The notes: generated by a model not told the origin, from the letters alone. A stretch of 64,000 nucleotides of DNA from an uncultured Christensenellaceae bacterium (GCA_944383905.1 CALWRI010000004.1:1-64000); one strand, 5' to 3'; counted from the first letter of the stretch, positions 8,233 to 17,289 are shown. Translations and numbers: made by a program.

Positions 8233-9243
8233 TCAACCGTTGAGACCTTTTACGTTGAGAAGACGGGCGAGCGACGATTTGTCGTTGAAGAAATGGCTCG
8301 CTCCGAGCGCCACTGCGTTTTCCGGCATATCGGGCACTCTGACTTTGAGCTGAAGCTGCGCGGATATATAATCCGCAAGTCCCGGGATATAAGCGCTTCC
8401 TCCGCAAAGGGTGACGCCGTTTTCGTATATCTCCTGCGCGATCCCTTCGGGAATCTGGAAGGTGTAGTTGTATGCGACTTCGATTATCTTGTCGATCACG
8501 GGACATATAGCCTGTTTGAGCTCGCTTGCGACAAGTCTCACGCTTACGTTTTCGTCGCCGTGTATCGCCTCTGTGTTGACAATCATAGGAGAATTGTCGT
8601 TGTCGTACATACTCGCGATCTGGCGTTTCACCTTTTCTGCCGAAGACGGCTTTATCTTGCATCTCCTGGTGTCGATGACGTAATCGATTATAGCCTGATT
8701 GAGAGAATCCCCTCCGATGTTTATGCTGCAACCCGCAACGATGCCGTTTTTGTCGATGACGGCGATCTCCGTCTTTGAGCCGCCGATGTCTATGATAAAA
8801 CTGCTCGTCTGTCCGCCGAGTCCCTGCGCTACTGCAAGCGGAGACTCAAGCACGAGCACCTCGCTGGCACCCGCTTTGAGCAACGTCTTTTCAACGTCTT
8901 TTTTCTCTATGTTATTCAGTCCGCAGGAAACGCACGCGATGACCTTGACTTTGGGAGAAATCAGAGTGCGTCCTACCGCGCGGTTTATGAAATCGCGGTA
9001 CATCAGCACCGCGGCGCGCTCATGATAAATCGCGCCTTCCTTTATCGGAAACAGGATCTGAAACCCGTAACGGCGGGTATTCATCAGTCTTTGCGCGTTT
9101 TTGCCGCTTTCGAGCAGGACGATCTTGTTGTGCTTGTTGTTGATCGCGACGACGCTGGGTTCCTGCATGATGAGTCCCACGTCCTTCTTGTATACCGTCG
9201 TGACCTTGCTTCCTACGTCTATTACGAGTTCTACGCTTCCCAT
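8233..9243 (-). CDS. Divergent MreB/Mbl-type bacterial actin
   Basis: The 336-residue protein aligns by eye along the whole length of MreB: QEPSVVAIN near the N-terminus, LESPLAVAQG (the catalytic-Glu region), phosphate-2 motif IIDIGGSKTEIAVI, and the adenosine motif GVTLCGGSAYIPGL. The usual GIDLGTANT and DIGGGTTE motifs are altered to VIDVGSKVTT and DIGGSKTE, so nucleotide handling may differ. MreB filaments guide lateral wall synthesis. The ATG at 9243 is preceded by GGGAGAA and lies one base after the maf stop. mreC and mreD, which usually follow, are absent. Confidence 0.85.
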   Translation of the reverse strand: MGSVELVIDVGSKVTTVYKKDVGLIMQEPSVVAINNKHNKIVLLESGKNAQRLMNTRRYGFQILFPIKEGAIYHERAAVLMYRDFINRAVGRTLISPKVKVIACVSCGLNNIEKKDVEKTLLKAGASEVLVLESPLAVAQGLGGQTSSFIIDIGGSKTEIAVIDKNGIVAGCSINIGGDSLNQAIIDYVIDTRRCKIKPSSAEKVKRQIASMYDNDNSPMIVNTEAIHGDENVSVRLVASELKQAICPVIDKIIEVAYNYTFQIPEGIAQEIYENGVTLCGGSAYIPGLADYISAQLQLKVRVPDMPENAVALGASHFFNDKSSLARLLNVKGLNG

Positions 9244-9244
9244 T

Positions 9245-9787
9245 TTATTCTCCCAGAATTGTCTTGAGTCGTCCGAGCGGCAACCCGACCACGTTGTCGA
9301 AATCGCCGATGACGCGTCTGACGACGCCCTCGTCCTGCGCGCCGTAAGCGCCTGCCTTGTCGAGTGGCGATCCTCCGGCAACGTACGCGTCTATAAAACC
9401 GTCGTCGAGCTTATTGAACTGCACGACCGACCTGCAATAATATACCGTTTTGCTCACGCCCTTTTTTATCACGCACACGCCTGTGTAAACACTATGCCTG
9501 TTACCCGAAAGTGCCTTGAGAAAACGCCTTGCTTCCTCTGCGCCCGAAGGCTTGTTGAGTATTTTCCCTCGGAAATAAACCGCGGTATCCGCGGCTATCA
9601 CGACGTCGCCTTCTTCTGCTTTTTCAGCGACCCGTTCCGCCTTGTCCGAAGCGAGCGCCTGAACGTAAAGATGAGGTCTGACATAGCGCGTCTTCTCCTC
9701 TCCTCCCGCGGGTGTCACGCGAAATTCGCCGGTTATGCGGGAGAGCAATTCTCTCCTTCGCGGCGAAGCCGAAGCGAGGATTATCAT
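9245..9787 (-). CDS. maf: Maf-type nucleoside triphosphate pyrophosphatase
   Basis: The 180-residue protein starts MIILASASPRRRELLSRI, the Maf substrate-binding signature, and keeps VIAADTAVYF with the catalytic-base region and the KPSGAEEARRFLKALSG segment. Maf proteins hydrolyse dTTP/UTP or modified nucleotides. The maf-mreB order is common in Bacillota. It overlaps the preceding Sel1-repeat gene by ATGA. Confidence 0.92.
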   Translation of the reverse strand: MIILASASPRRRELLSRITGEFRVTPAGGEEKTRYVRPHLYVQALASDKAERVAEKAEEGDVVIAADTAVYFRGKILNKPSGAEEARRFLKALSGNRHSVYTGVCVIKKGVSKTVYYCRSVVQFNKLDDGFIDAYVAGGSPLDKAGAYGAQDEGVVRRVIGDFDNVVGLPLGRLKTILGE

Positions 9788-12222
9788 TTGCCGTTACTAC
9801 CGTCGCCGAGCGCCTCTTTGACCGCCGCCTCAGCCTCCGCGGTGGTCGCCTTGTTCTCTTCCGCCGCTGCCGCCGCCGCTGCTTCGCGAGCAAGCCTTTC
9901 TCTTTCCGCCGCGTCGCGCGCCATTCTCGTCTTCTTGGTCTTGTTTGTATCCCAATGAGTCGAATCCGTCTTTTTGAAATGTTTGAGGTTTTTGAGCGCC
10001 TTTCCCTTCTTGCCGGCGTTGTTGTCTTCGGTAAGCGCGAGTTTAGCGTAGTAAAGAGAAGCCTTATTGCCGTCCGAAGCGACGACCTTGCCCGTTTCAT
10101 AACTGCGCGCCACTTCGTAAGCATAGATCATATCTCCCGCCGCGGTTGCAAGTTCTTTGTAATGCAAAGCCTTCGCGCTGTCATTGGTGCCTTTCGCCGA
10201 ATAATACGCGATCAGGAATTTGCACGCTTTGAGGTATCCTGCGTCAGCCGCACGGGTGATGAGAGCGATCCCCTCATTCTTATCCGCTTCAAATGCAATG
10301 CCGTTGAAGAGCATATATCCTTTCATATACAGACCGTTGACGCAACCTCTGTCGCAGGATTCGTTGACGAGACGTACCGCCTCGGAAGCGTCCTTCGCCA
10401 CTCCGCTGCCGCTAAGGTAGCAGTTGGCGAGATATGCAAGCGCCTCTCCGTCGCCGTTTTTGACTGCGAGATCAAAGAACTGTGCGCTCTTTTTGAGGTC
10501 GGTTTTGTAACCCTTTTCGTCTTTGCTGTAAGCTATGCCGAGTCTCGTATATGCCGCGATATAGCCCATGCTCGCGGACTTTTCGAAGAATTTGAGCGCG
10601 AGCTTTTTATCCTTTCTGAAATACTTGCCGCCGGCGTGTCCCAGACCGAGATAATAAGGAGCTATCGGATTGCCCTCTTTTGCGCTCGCGTTGAGATACT
10701 GTTTTGCGAGAACAAGCTCCTTTTTTGTGCCTATGCCGAACATATAGCGGTATCCGACCTCGAGCAAAGCGTCCGAATATCCGCTCGTCGCCGACAATTT
10801 GAAATATTTGAACGCCTGCGTTCTGTTCACTCCCGTGCCTATACCCTGCTCGAAGCAACGCGCAAGTCCGTAACAGCCTCTCGCGCTTTCTCTTGCAGCC
10901 GCACGCGAGAAATAATAAAACGCCGCGCTGTCGTCTTTTTCGACGATCTCGCCTCTCTCGCTGACAATGCCCATCTTGACAAGAGCGGGAGCGTAATCCG
11001 ACTGTGCGCTTCTGTAATAGCAATCGATCGCCTTTTTGTAATCGCCTTGAGACTCCGCGACCACGCCCGTCCTGTATAACGCGGGAGCGTATCCGGCATC
11101 CGAAGCCATCTTAATGTACGCTTCGCCTTTTTCCTTGTTCTCCTTGACGTGGATCGCGTTGCAGAACATCTGACCGACGACGTACTGCGCCGCGACGCTG
11201 CCGCGGGAAGCCGCCTTGCTGAAATATTTGTACGCCTCTCTGTCGCTTTGTCTGACATAAGGGCTGCCGTCGTAGAAGAAGTAACCCATCATGCACAAAC
11301 AGTCGGGATCGTTGAGTTTGACGCCCTTCTGCACCCACCTGTAAGCCTTGACCGCGTCGGGTTTGGTGCCTATGCCGAGGCGGTAACACCTTGCGACTTC
11401 GGAATACGCTTTGACGTGACCCGCCTTTGCGAGCCTCGTATAAAGGTTGAATGCCTCGACTGTATTCTTTTGCATACCCCAGCCGCGCTGCATACAGAAC
11501 GCAAGGTTGAACATAGCAACCTCGTTGCCCTGATTTGCGGCTTTGGTAAACCAATATACTGCTTTGGGGAGATTTTGCGCGACCGCGTCGCCCTTGAGAA
11601 AACAGAGCGCGAGATAGGTCTGCGCGTTGGAGTCGCCCGTTTTTGCCGCGGGAACGAGATAGTGCCCTGCGAGGAAGGGGTTCTTGTCGGTGCCGTAACC
11701 GTTCTGGTAGCAATAAGCAAGGCTGTACTTCGCCTTTTCGTTGCCCTTCTTCGCAAGTTCGGTATATATGCCGAAAGCCTGACCTTCGTCCTTTGCCACG
11801 CCTTCGCCGTTGAGATACAGATCCGCAATGCCCATCTTCGCGTCGACGTTGCCGAGGTCTCTCGCCTCTATGTAAAGATTCATCGCGCCTTCGGGATTTT
11901 TCTTGCAGCCGTGACCCCTGCGGTAAAGGTCCGCAAGTTTGACTTTTGCCTTTACGTTGCCGTCTCTCGCCGCGCTGTCATAATATTTTCTCGCCTTGAC
12001 GTAATCGTTTTTTACTCCGAGACCTTTTTCGTAACATCTGCCGAGATAGTATCTGCAGTTGCTGTCTCCGTAACCGCCAGCGTTCGCCTTGTCGAACCAA
12101 TAAAACGCCTTTGCGTAATCGCGCGTTACGCCGTCTCCGTTGAAATACGCAACGCCGATCTTGTAGCACAATGCGGCGTTTTTTTTCGCAACCTTCTCCA
12201 ATTCCCTGATATTCTCTGTCAT
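9784..12222 (-). CDS. Large Sel1-like repeat (SLR/TPR) protein
   Basis: The 812-residue product is almost entirely tandem Sel1-like repeats of about 36 residues, with the motif A...LG..Y..G.GV..D..KA..Y...AA..G...A visible roughly twenty times. There is no signal peptide or membrane segment, so it is probably a cytoplasmic scaffold for protein complexes. The last 45 residues are an Ala/Glu-rich probable coiled coil (REAAAAAAAEENKATTAEAEAAVKEAL). I set the start at the ATG at 12222 with CGGAGTGGG upstream. It leads the maf-mreB operon, so a role in growth or envelope organisation is possible but unproved. Confidence 0.88.
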   Translation of the reverse strand: MTENIRELEKVAKKNAALCYKIGVAYFNGDGVTRDYAKAFYWFDKANAGGYGDSNCRYYLGRCYEKGLGVKNDYVKARKYYDSAARDGNVKAKVKLADLYRRGHGCKKNPEGAMNLYIEARDLGNVDAKMGIADLYLNGEGVAKDEGQAFGIYTELAKKGNEKAKYSLAYCYQNGYGTDKNPFLAGHYLVPAAKTGDSNAQTYLALCFLKGDAVAQNLPKAVYWFTKAANQGNEVAMFNLAFCMQRGWGMQKNTVEAFNLYTRLAKAGHVKAYSEVARCYRLGIGTKPDAVKAYRWVQKGVKLNDPDCLCMMGYFFYDGSPYVRQSDREAYKYFSKAASRGSVAAQYVVGQMFCNAIHVKENKEKGEAYIKMASDAGYAPALYRTGVVAESQGDYKKAIDCYYRSAQSDYAPALVKMGIVSERGEIVEKDDSAAFYYFSRAAARESARGCYGLARCFEQGIGTGVNRTQAFKYFKLSATSGYSDALLEVGYRYMFGIGTKKELVLAKQYLNASAKEGNPIAPYYLGLGHAGGKYFRKDKKLALKFFEKSASMGYIAAYTRLGIAYSKDEKGYKTDLKKSAQFFDLAVKNGDGEALAYLANCYLSGSGVAKDASEAVRLVNESCDRGCVNGLYMKGYMLFNGIAFEADKNEGIALITRAADAGYLKACKFLIAYYSAKGTNDSAKALHYKELATAAGDMIYAYEVARSYETGKVVASDGNKASLYYAKLALTEDNNAGKKGKALKNLKHFKKTDSTHWDTNKTKKTRMARDAAERERLAREAAAAAAAEENKATTAEAEAAVKEALGDGSNGK

Positions 12223-12269
12223 AATACCCACTCCGTCGGAATTCCCTCGGGAACACCTATAATATTTTT

Positions 12270-12298
12270 ATTTTAGCATAACACGCGCGTGTTTACAA
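12270..12298 (-). promoter_or_regulatory. Promoter of the SLR-maf-mreB operon with a palindromic spacer
   Basis: TTGTAA (12298-12293), a 17-base spacer and TAAAAT (12275-12270) on the minus strand. The spacer is almost filled by a perfect 14-bp palindrome AACACGCGCGTGTT (12280-12293), a good place for a repressor or activator to bind. Confidence 0.6.
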
Positions 12299-12398
12299 GC
12301 ATATTTTCAAAAGACTTGCAATCGTACGCAATAAAATTTGAGGCGCAGGCGCGCGGTTTTCGCCGAAAAACCGCCGTTTTGCGCGCTTTGACGAGCAT

Positions 12399-12424
12399 AA
12401 AAAAACGAAGGCTCGCGCCTCCGT
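12399..12424 (-). terminator. Terminator after the Ppx/GppA gene
   Basis: An ACGGAGGC-GCGA-GCCTTCGT hairpin with one mismatch and a seven-base T run on the minus strand, eight bases after the stop. Confidence 0.85.
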
Positions 12425-12432
12425 CTTTCGTC

Positions 12433-13950
12433 TTACAGTATCTGAAGCTGTTTTTTGTATGCTCTCTTGAAGTCCTGTATGCTCGTCATCGCGTCCTTGA
12501 TCTCGAGCGAGCACTCCGCTCCTTCGCTGTCCGTCTTCATTATTACGCTGTCTCCGAGCACGTCGCAGGTAATCGTCTTTATAACCCCGCTCATGCTCCT
12601 GTCCAGGCTCTCCGCTATCCTGACGATAACGCCCAGCTTGAACACTGCGTCGACATCCTCCTCCGTCAGCATCTCGCGGTAACGTAAAAATTCCGTCATA
12701 TTGACGTCGCCTTTGCGGTGCATACACGCCATAAACGCCGCCATGACGAGATCTTTGTGCGATATGCCGTAAAGGTTGCTGTTGAGTATTATATAGCACG
12801 AATGCTTGTGGTGATCGTAATACTTTATGCGGTTGCCCGAGTCGTGCAGCATCGCCGCTGTGCGCAGGACTTTGACGTAAGCGCGCGGCAGCTTGTGCAG
12901 AACTTTCAGCTGTTTGAAAAGCTGTATCGACAAATTGTAGACGTGTTCCGCATGCGGAATATTCTCTCCGAAGAAATTGAGAAGCGAATATATGCTGTGC
13001 CCGAGCACGTCGGAAATCGGCTTTTCATTTGTGGACGGAACGGCGTATTTGAACATCGCGCCTTCGCGCAGACCGCTGCCCGAAATGACGAGCTCCTCGA
13101 GATTGAGATAGTTGATGACGCTCTTTATCGCGGCAAGCGCGGACGGGAAAATGTCCGCCCTCACGCTCGAGAGCCCCTTTATCTTCATCGTCTTGTCAAG
13201 GTCGAGATTTTTAATGTTGCCGTAAATGCCGTTGAATTCCTGATTGGTAACGACGTAATTGTGCGCCATCGAAAGCGGATACTTTTTGAGCATACGGCTT
13301 ATCTTGCCGAGATTGCGGAAAGAGCCGCCGACGCCGATAAGTTTGGTGTCGGGCAATATCTCCGCCATCCACGGCACGCTTTTGAGCTGCTCGGTGACGT
13401 AATCCTCTATCATCTTGTTTCTTTCCTGCGGCGAAACGCCCGGTTTGGAAAACATCTCCGTCAACACGACGGCGCCGAAAGGCAAAGTGATGTGAGAAAG
13501 CAGGTTTTTCCTGTTGTAATATACGAATTGAGTGCTTCCGCCGCCGATATCCATTATGATACCGCGCGGAATATCCATCGAATTGATGACGCCCTGATAT
13601 ACGAGCTGTGCTTCTTCGTCGTCGTCGAGCACTTTGAGCTTTATGCCCGTGGTCGCGAGGACTTCGTCGAGGAAACCTCTCTGATTCTTCGCCCTGCGCA
13701 CCGCCGCCGTGGCGTATGCGTAAATTTTTTCGACTTTATTGGCGTCGCAAAGTCTTCTGAACATCTTGAGCGTCTTTATCGTCTGCGCAACTCTCGCCGG
13801 CTGGAGGAAACCGTCTATCTCCATATCCTGCGCGAGTCTCACGGTCTCTTTCAACTCGTCGACCACAGAAAAATAACCGCCCTCAAGTATATCGACCAGC
13901 ACCAACCTCAAAGAATTAGAGCCGAGATCGATAATCGCTATTTTTTCCAT
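12433..13950 (-). CDS. Ppx/GppA exopolyphosphatase-guanosine pentaphosphatase family protein
   Basis: The 505-residue protein opens MEKIAIIDLGSNSLRLVLVDI and has the second phosphate motif GIIMDIGGGSTQFVYY, both typical of the Ppx/GppA actin-like fold. The C-terminal third carries an HD-type helical domain (AAMLHDSGNRIKYYDHHKHS). Members remove phosphate from polyphosphate or convert pppGpp to ppGpp; which applies here cannot be told. AGAGGATA precedes the ATG. It is a single-gene unit with its own promoter and terminator. Confidence 0.9.
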   Translation of the reverse strand: MEKIAIIDLGSNSLRLVLVDILEGGYFSVVDELKETVRLAQDMEIDGFLQPARVAQTIKTLKMFRRLCDANKVEKIYAYATAAVRRAKNQRGFLDEVLATTGIKLKVLDDDEEAQLVYQGVINSMDIPRGIIMDIGGGSTQFVYYNRKNLLSHITLPFGAVVLTEMFSKPGVSPQERNKMIEDYVTEQLKSVPWMAEILPDTKLIGVGGSFRNLGKISRMLKKYPLSMAHNYVVTNQEFNGIYGNIKNLDLDKTMKIKGLSSVRADIFPSALAAIKSVINYLNLEELVISGSGLREGAMFKYAVPSTNEKPISDVLGHSIYSLLNFFGENIPHAEHVYNLSIQLFKQLKVLHKLPRAYVKVLRTAAMLHDSGNRIKYYDHHKHSCYIILNSNLYGISHKDLVMAAFMACMHRKGDVNMTEFLRYREMLTEEDVDAVFKLGVIVRIAESLDRSMSGVIKTITCDVLGDSVIMKTDSEGAECSLEIKDAMTSIQDFKRAYKKQLQIL

Positions 13951-13990
13951 TTACTTTTATCCTCTGATACTTTTCGTCTTTAACGTCTAA

Positions 13991-14019
13991 ATTATAACAC
14001 AAGAGTGATTTTTTGGCAA
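13991..14019 (-). promoter_or_regulatory. Promoter of the Ppx/GppA gene
   Basis: TTGCCA (14019-14014), a 17-base spacer and TATAAT (13996-13991) on the minus strand. Confidence 0.7.
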
Positions 14020-14243
14020 TACCCAATATTTCTTTATGTACTCGTCTTGCGTGCGAACGCGCGTGAAAACGCGATATTTCGCAAAAAAGCGGGAATTACC
14101 GACAAGATTTGCAAGAAAATTTTTCGCCTTTTTCTCATCTTTTTGCGCCGCGCCGTCCGTCAAAGAAGCGAGAGTCGGAAAACGACGCTATCTTCCCTCC
14201 CACGCCGGGCGGTTTTACTCTCCTTTCCTTTGTTCGGCGCGCA
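14020..14243. other. Intergenic stretch without recognised features
   Basis: Between the ppx promoter and the nrdG terminator I see no convincing gene, RNA or repeat; the small open frames here lack ribosome binding sites and homology. Confidence 0.6.
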
Positions 14244-14281
14244 TAAAAAAAGCGGCTCGGATTTTTCCTGCCCGTGTCGCT
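14244..14281 (-). terminator. Terminator after nrdG
   Basis: An imperfect hairpin (AGCGACACGGG / CCGAGCCGCT) followed by seven T on the minus strand. Confidence 0.65.
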
Positions 14282-14314
14282 TTTTCACACTTTTAACGCT
14301 TCTTTGACCTTCGT

Positions 14315-14830
14315 TCAGTTCCACCTTTCGTCGGTGCACAGAACAATCTCGCCGCTTTTAAGAGTCGCAGGCACGTCTATCACCCGCTGGTTTGACGACC
14401 CCTTGAATTTGGCGTCGTAACACCTCTTGCCCTGCACGAAAGGTCCGTCCACGAGCACGTCGAGCTCACGGAGCAGCTCCGTCGCGCCGTCCACCTTGCC
14501 GGCAAGCAGGTCTTCGACGAGATAACCCGTATAACACGCCACGTCGTCCACGCCGTTTTCCCTGAACAGATGCGCAAGCTCCGCGAGCGCTCTCGCCTGA
14601 CACATCGGCTCTCCGCCGCTGAACGTGACCCCGCACAAAAGCGGATTTTGCAGTCCTTCTTCGAGAAGCTCGGAAATATCCGTCTCCTTTCCTCCCGCAA
14701 AATCGTGCGTCTGCGGATTGTGGCAACCTTTGCAGCCGTGCGGACAGCCCTGAACGAATATCGCGTATCTCAACCCGGGTCCGTCGGTTATCGAATCGTT
14801 TACCGTACCCGCGATCCTCAATTTCGTCAT
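14315..14830 (-). CDS. nrdG: Anaerobic ribonucleotide reductase activating enzyme
   Basis: The 171-residue radical SAM protein has the cluster motif CPHGCKGC (Cys29, 33, 36) and TFSGGEPMCQ, the GGE motif for SAM binding. It generates the glycyl radical on NrdD. Its ATG overlaps the nrdD stop by ATGA, the usual arrangement. Length fits the family. Confidence 0.96.
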   Translation of the reverse strand: MTKLRIAGTVNDSITDGPGLRYAIFVQGCPHGCKGCHNPQTHDFAGGKETDISELLEEGLQNPLLCGVTFSGGEPMCQARALAELAHLFRENGVDDVACYTGYLVEDLLAGKVDGATELLRELDVLVDGPFVQGKRCYDAKFKGSSNQRVIDVPATLKSGEIVLCTDERWN

Positions 14831-17163
14831 TTGTCTTCCTTGCTTATACCGTGTTTGACACGATCTCTCTCTTCGGCGCGTTTCGCGTTGTTGAAGCGGT
14901 CGAGCGTACCCACGAGATAGCCCGTGATGCGGCGTATCCTTTCAAACGCGACTCCGCTCTCTCCTTCTTTTCTGCCGCACTTGGGGCAGCACTCACCGAT
15001 TATACCGTTGTATCCGCAGACGGGATCCCTGTCTACGGGGTGATTGATCGAGCCGTAACCCACGCCCGCCTCTTTCATGCATCTGACTATCTTCTCAAAC
15101 GCCTCCACGTTGTTCGCGGTGTCGCCGTCCAGCTCAACGTAACTTATATGACCCGCATTGGTGAGCGCATGGAAGGGCGCCTCTATCCTGATCTTGTCAA
15201 AAGCGCGGATGTTGTACGAAACGGGAACGTGGAATGAGTTGGTGTAATACTCCTTGTCGGTAACGCCCGGGATAACGCCGTACTTTTTCTTGTCTATCCT
15301 GACGAATCTGCCCGAAAGTCCTTCTGCGGGAGTTGCTATCAGACCGAAGTTGAGCCCGGTCTTCTGCGACATCCTGTCAAGATAATCCCTCATGAAACGG
15401 ACTATATCCATACCGAGATTGAGCGCTTCCTTGCTCTCGCCGTGGTGTTTGCCGGTGAGCGCGGTAAGCGTTTCCGCAAGACCTATGAAGCCGACGCTCA
15501 ACGTACCGTGTTTGAGCACCTCTCCCACTTCGTCGTTGGGACCGAGTTTGTCCGAATCTATCCAGACTCCCTGCCCCATAAGGAACGGGAAATTCCTGAC
15601 CTTCTTTTTGGACTGTATCTTGAATCTGTCGAGAAGCTGCTGTACGACGAGATCCATCTTGCGCTCAAGCTCCTCGAAGAACCAGTCCACGTTGCCCTGA
15701 CTCTTGATCGCTATCCTCGGCAGATTTATCGAAGTAAAGCTCAGGTTTCCTCTGCCGTAGGTTATTTCCCTCGACGGGTCGTAGACGTTGCCCATGACCC
15801 TCGTGCGGCAACCCATATACGCGATCTCCGTTTCGGGATGACCGGGCTTGTAATATTGCAGGTTGAACGGCGCGTCGATAAACGAGAAGTTGGGGAACAA
15901 CCTCTTTGCGCTGACCTTGCACGCGAGCTTGAAGAGGTCGTAGTTGGGATCGTTCTTGTTGTAGTTTACCCCCTCTTTGACCTTGAATATGTGGATCGGG
16001 AAAATCGGCGTTTCACCGAAACCGAGTCCCGCCTCCTCCGCAAGCAATATGTTCTTTATCACCATTCTGCCTTCGGGAGAGATGTCCGTACCGTAGTTGA
16101 TAGAGCTGAACGGAGTCTGCGCTCCCGCACGCGAATGCATCGTGTTGAGGTTGTGGATGAGCGCTTCCATAGCCTGGAAGGTCGCCCTGTCAGTCTCGCT
16201 CGCCGCCTTTTTGGTCGCGAATGCCTTCGCTCTATCAAAGTCGGCTTCGGGAAATTCCGCAAACGCTTCCTTTTCCGCCTTGTCGTACTCTTCGTTGCCG
16301 GCAAGGCAGGGGTATACCCCTTTCTCGTTCTCTATTTTCGCGACTCTCGCCTTGACGTCGTCGAGAGTGAGCACGCTGTCGTCGATCAGTTCGAGCGCCT
16401 TCGTCAGATTGGAACAGTACAGTCTCTTGTAAGTCTTTACGACGCCGGGAGCGAGACCGTAATCGAAGTTGGGGATGCTCTGTCCGCCGTGCTGGTCGTT
16501 CTGGTTGGACTGGATCGCTATGCAGGCGAGCGCCGCATAACTCTGTATGTCGTTGGGCTCGCGAAGGAATCCGTGTCCCGTCGAGAAACCGCCCTTGAAC
16601 AGCTTGAGCAGATCTATCTGACAGCAGGTTGTCGTCAACGTGTAAAAATCAAAGTCGTGAATGTGTATGTCGCCTTCTCTGTGCGCCTTGCTCTGCTCGG
16701 GCGGGAGAATATACTTTTCGTAATAGTCTTTCGCGCCCTCGCTGCCGTATTTGAGCATGGTGCCCATCGCGGTGTCGCCGTCAATATTGGCGTTGTCGCG
16801 CTTCATATCGCTGTCGCCCGCATCGGTGAACGTGAGCTCGTTGTATATGCGCATCAAAGCGGTGTTCATTTCGCGCGACTTGGTACGCTCCGCACGGTAA
16901 AGAATGTATTTTTTCGCGATATAGGCATAGCCGTTTTCCATAAGGACTTTTTCGACCATGTCCTGTATGTCTTCGATAGTGGGACTCTTGCCGGAATCGC
17001 CGTATTTTTCGAGCAGTCTTTCCTCGACGAGGCGCGCGAGCCTCGCGCATTCCACGTCGTCTTTCCTGCCCGCGGAAGCCATCGCCTTCGCGATCGCGGT
17101 CTGGATCTTTCCGATGTCGTAAGGTACCCTTCTGCCGTCTCTCTTGATTATCGTTTCAAACAT
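14827..17163 (-). CDS. nrdD: Anaerobic (class III) ribonucleoside-triphosphate reductase
   Basis: The 778-residue protein has an N-terminal ATP-cone (FETIIKRDGRRVPYDIGKIQTAIAKAM), the large catalytic barrel, a Cys-rich C-terminal zinc site (VCGYNGIIGECCPKCGRKEG) and the glycyl-radical segment RITGYLVGTLDRFNNAK. It reduces ribonucleotides to deoxyribonucleotides without oxygen. The ATG at 17163 has GGGAGG upstream; in-frame codons before it carry no homology. The gene is transcribed from a promoter with an NrdR-type palindrome in the leader. Confidence 0.97.
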   Translation of the reverse strand: MFETIIKRDGRRVPYDIGKIQTAIAKAMASAGRKDDVECARLARLVEERLLEKYGDSGKSPTIEDIQDMVEKVLMENGYAYIAKKYILYRAERTKSREMNTALMRIYNELTFTDAGDSDMKRDNANIDGDTAMGTMLKYGSEGAKDYYEKYILPPEQSKAHREGDIHIHDFDFYTLTTTCCQIDLLKLFKGGFSTGHGFLREPNDIQSYAALACIAIQSNQNDQHGGQSIPNFDYGLAPGVVKTYKRLYCSNLTKALELIDDSVLTLDDVKARVAKIENEKGVYPCLAGNEEYDKAEKEAFAEFPEADFDRAKAFATKKAASETDRATFQAMEALIHNLNTMHSRAGAQTPFSSINYGTDISPEGRMVIKNILLAEEAGLGFGETPIFPIHIFKVKEGVNYNKNDPNYDLFKLACKVSAKRLFPNFSFIDAPFNLQYYKPGHPETEIAYMGCRTRVMGNVYDPSREITYGRGNLSFTSINLPRIAIKSQGNVDWFFEELERKMDLVVQQLLDRFKIQSKKKVRNFPFLMGQGVWIDSDKLGPNDEVGEVLKHGTLSVGFIGLAETLTALTGKHHGESKEALNLGMDIVRFMRDYLDRMSQKTGLNFGLIATPAEGLSGRFVRIDKKKYGVIPGVTDKEYYTNSFHVPVSYNIRAFDKIRIEAPFHALTNAGHISYVELDGDTANNVEAFEKIVRCMKEAGVGYGSINHPVDRDPVCGYNGIIGECCPKCGRKEGESGVAFERIRRITGYLVGTLDRFNNAKRAEERDRVKHGISKEDK

Positions 17164-17200
17164 TTTTCCTCCCGTGCGCGCCGTCCGCCCATTTTTTGAC

Positions 17201-17218
17201 ACCACAATATATTGTGGT
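17201..17218. promoter_or_regulatory. NrdR-box-like palindrome
   Basis: ACCACAATATATTGTGGT is a perfect 18-bp palindrome that fits the NrdR box pattern ACAnnATATATnnTGT. It lies about 38 bases before the nrdD start and about 36 bases after the likely transcription start. NrdR normally uses two boxes about three helical turns apart; near 17233-17249 only a poor second match is visible. Confidence 0.7.
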
Positions 17219-17260
17219 ATGCGTCGGCGCAATCAACCGTATTTTGTATTTATCTTATAA

Positions 17261-17289
17261 AGAATAGCATAAGGACAATACACTGTCAA
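17261..17289 (-). promoter_or_regulatory. Promoter of nrdDG
   Basis: TTGACA (17289-17284), a 17-base spacer and TATTCT (17266-17261) on the minus strand. The AT-rich remainder of this gap (17290-17473) holds no recognised gene. Confidence 0.6.

Noticed and set aside
15442-17199. 585-codon open frame antisense to nrdD, and a similar 694-codon frame opposite the beta-mannosidase
   Set aside because: Both are shadows of strongly biased codon use in real genes on the other strand; the products have no recognisable motifs and the starts lack ribosome binding sites.
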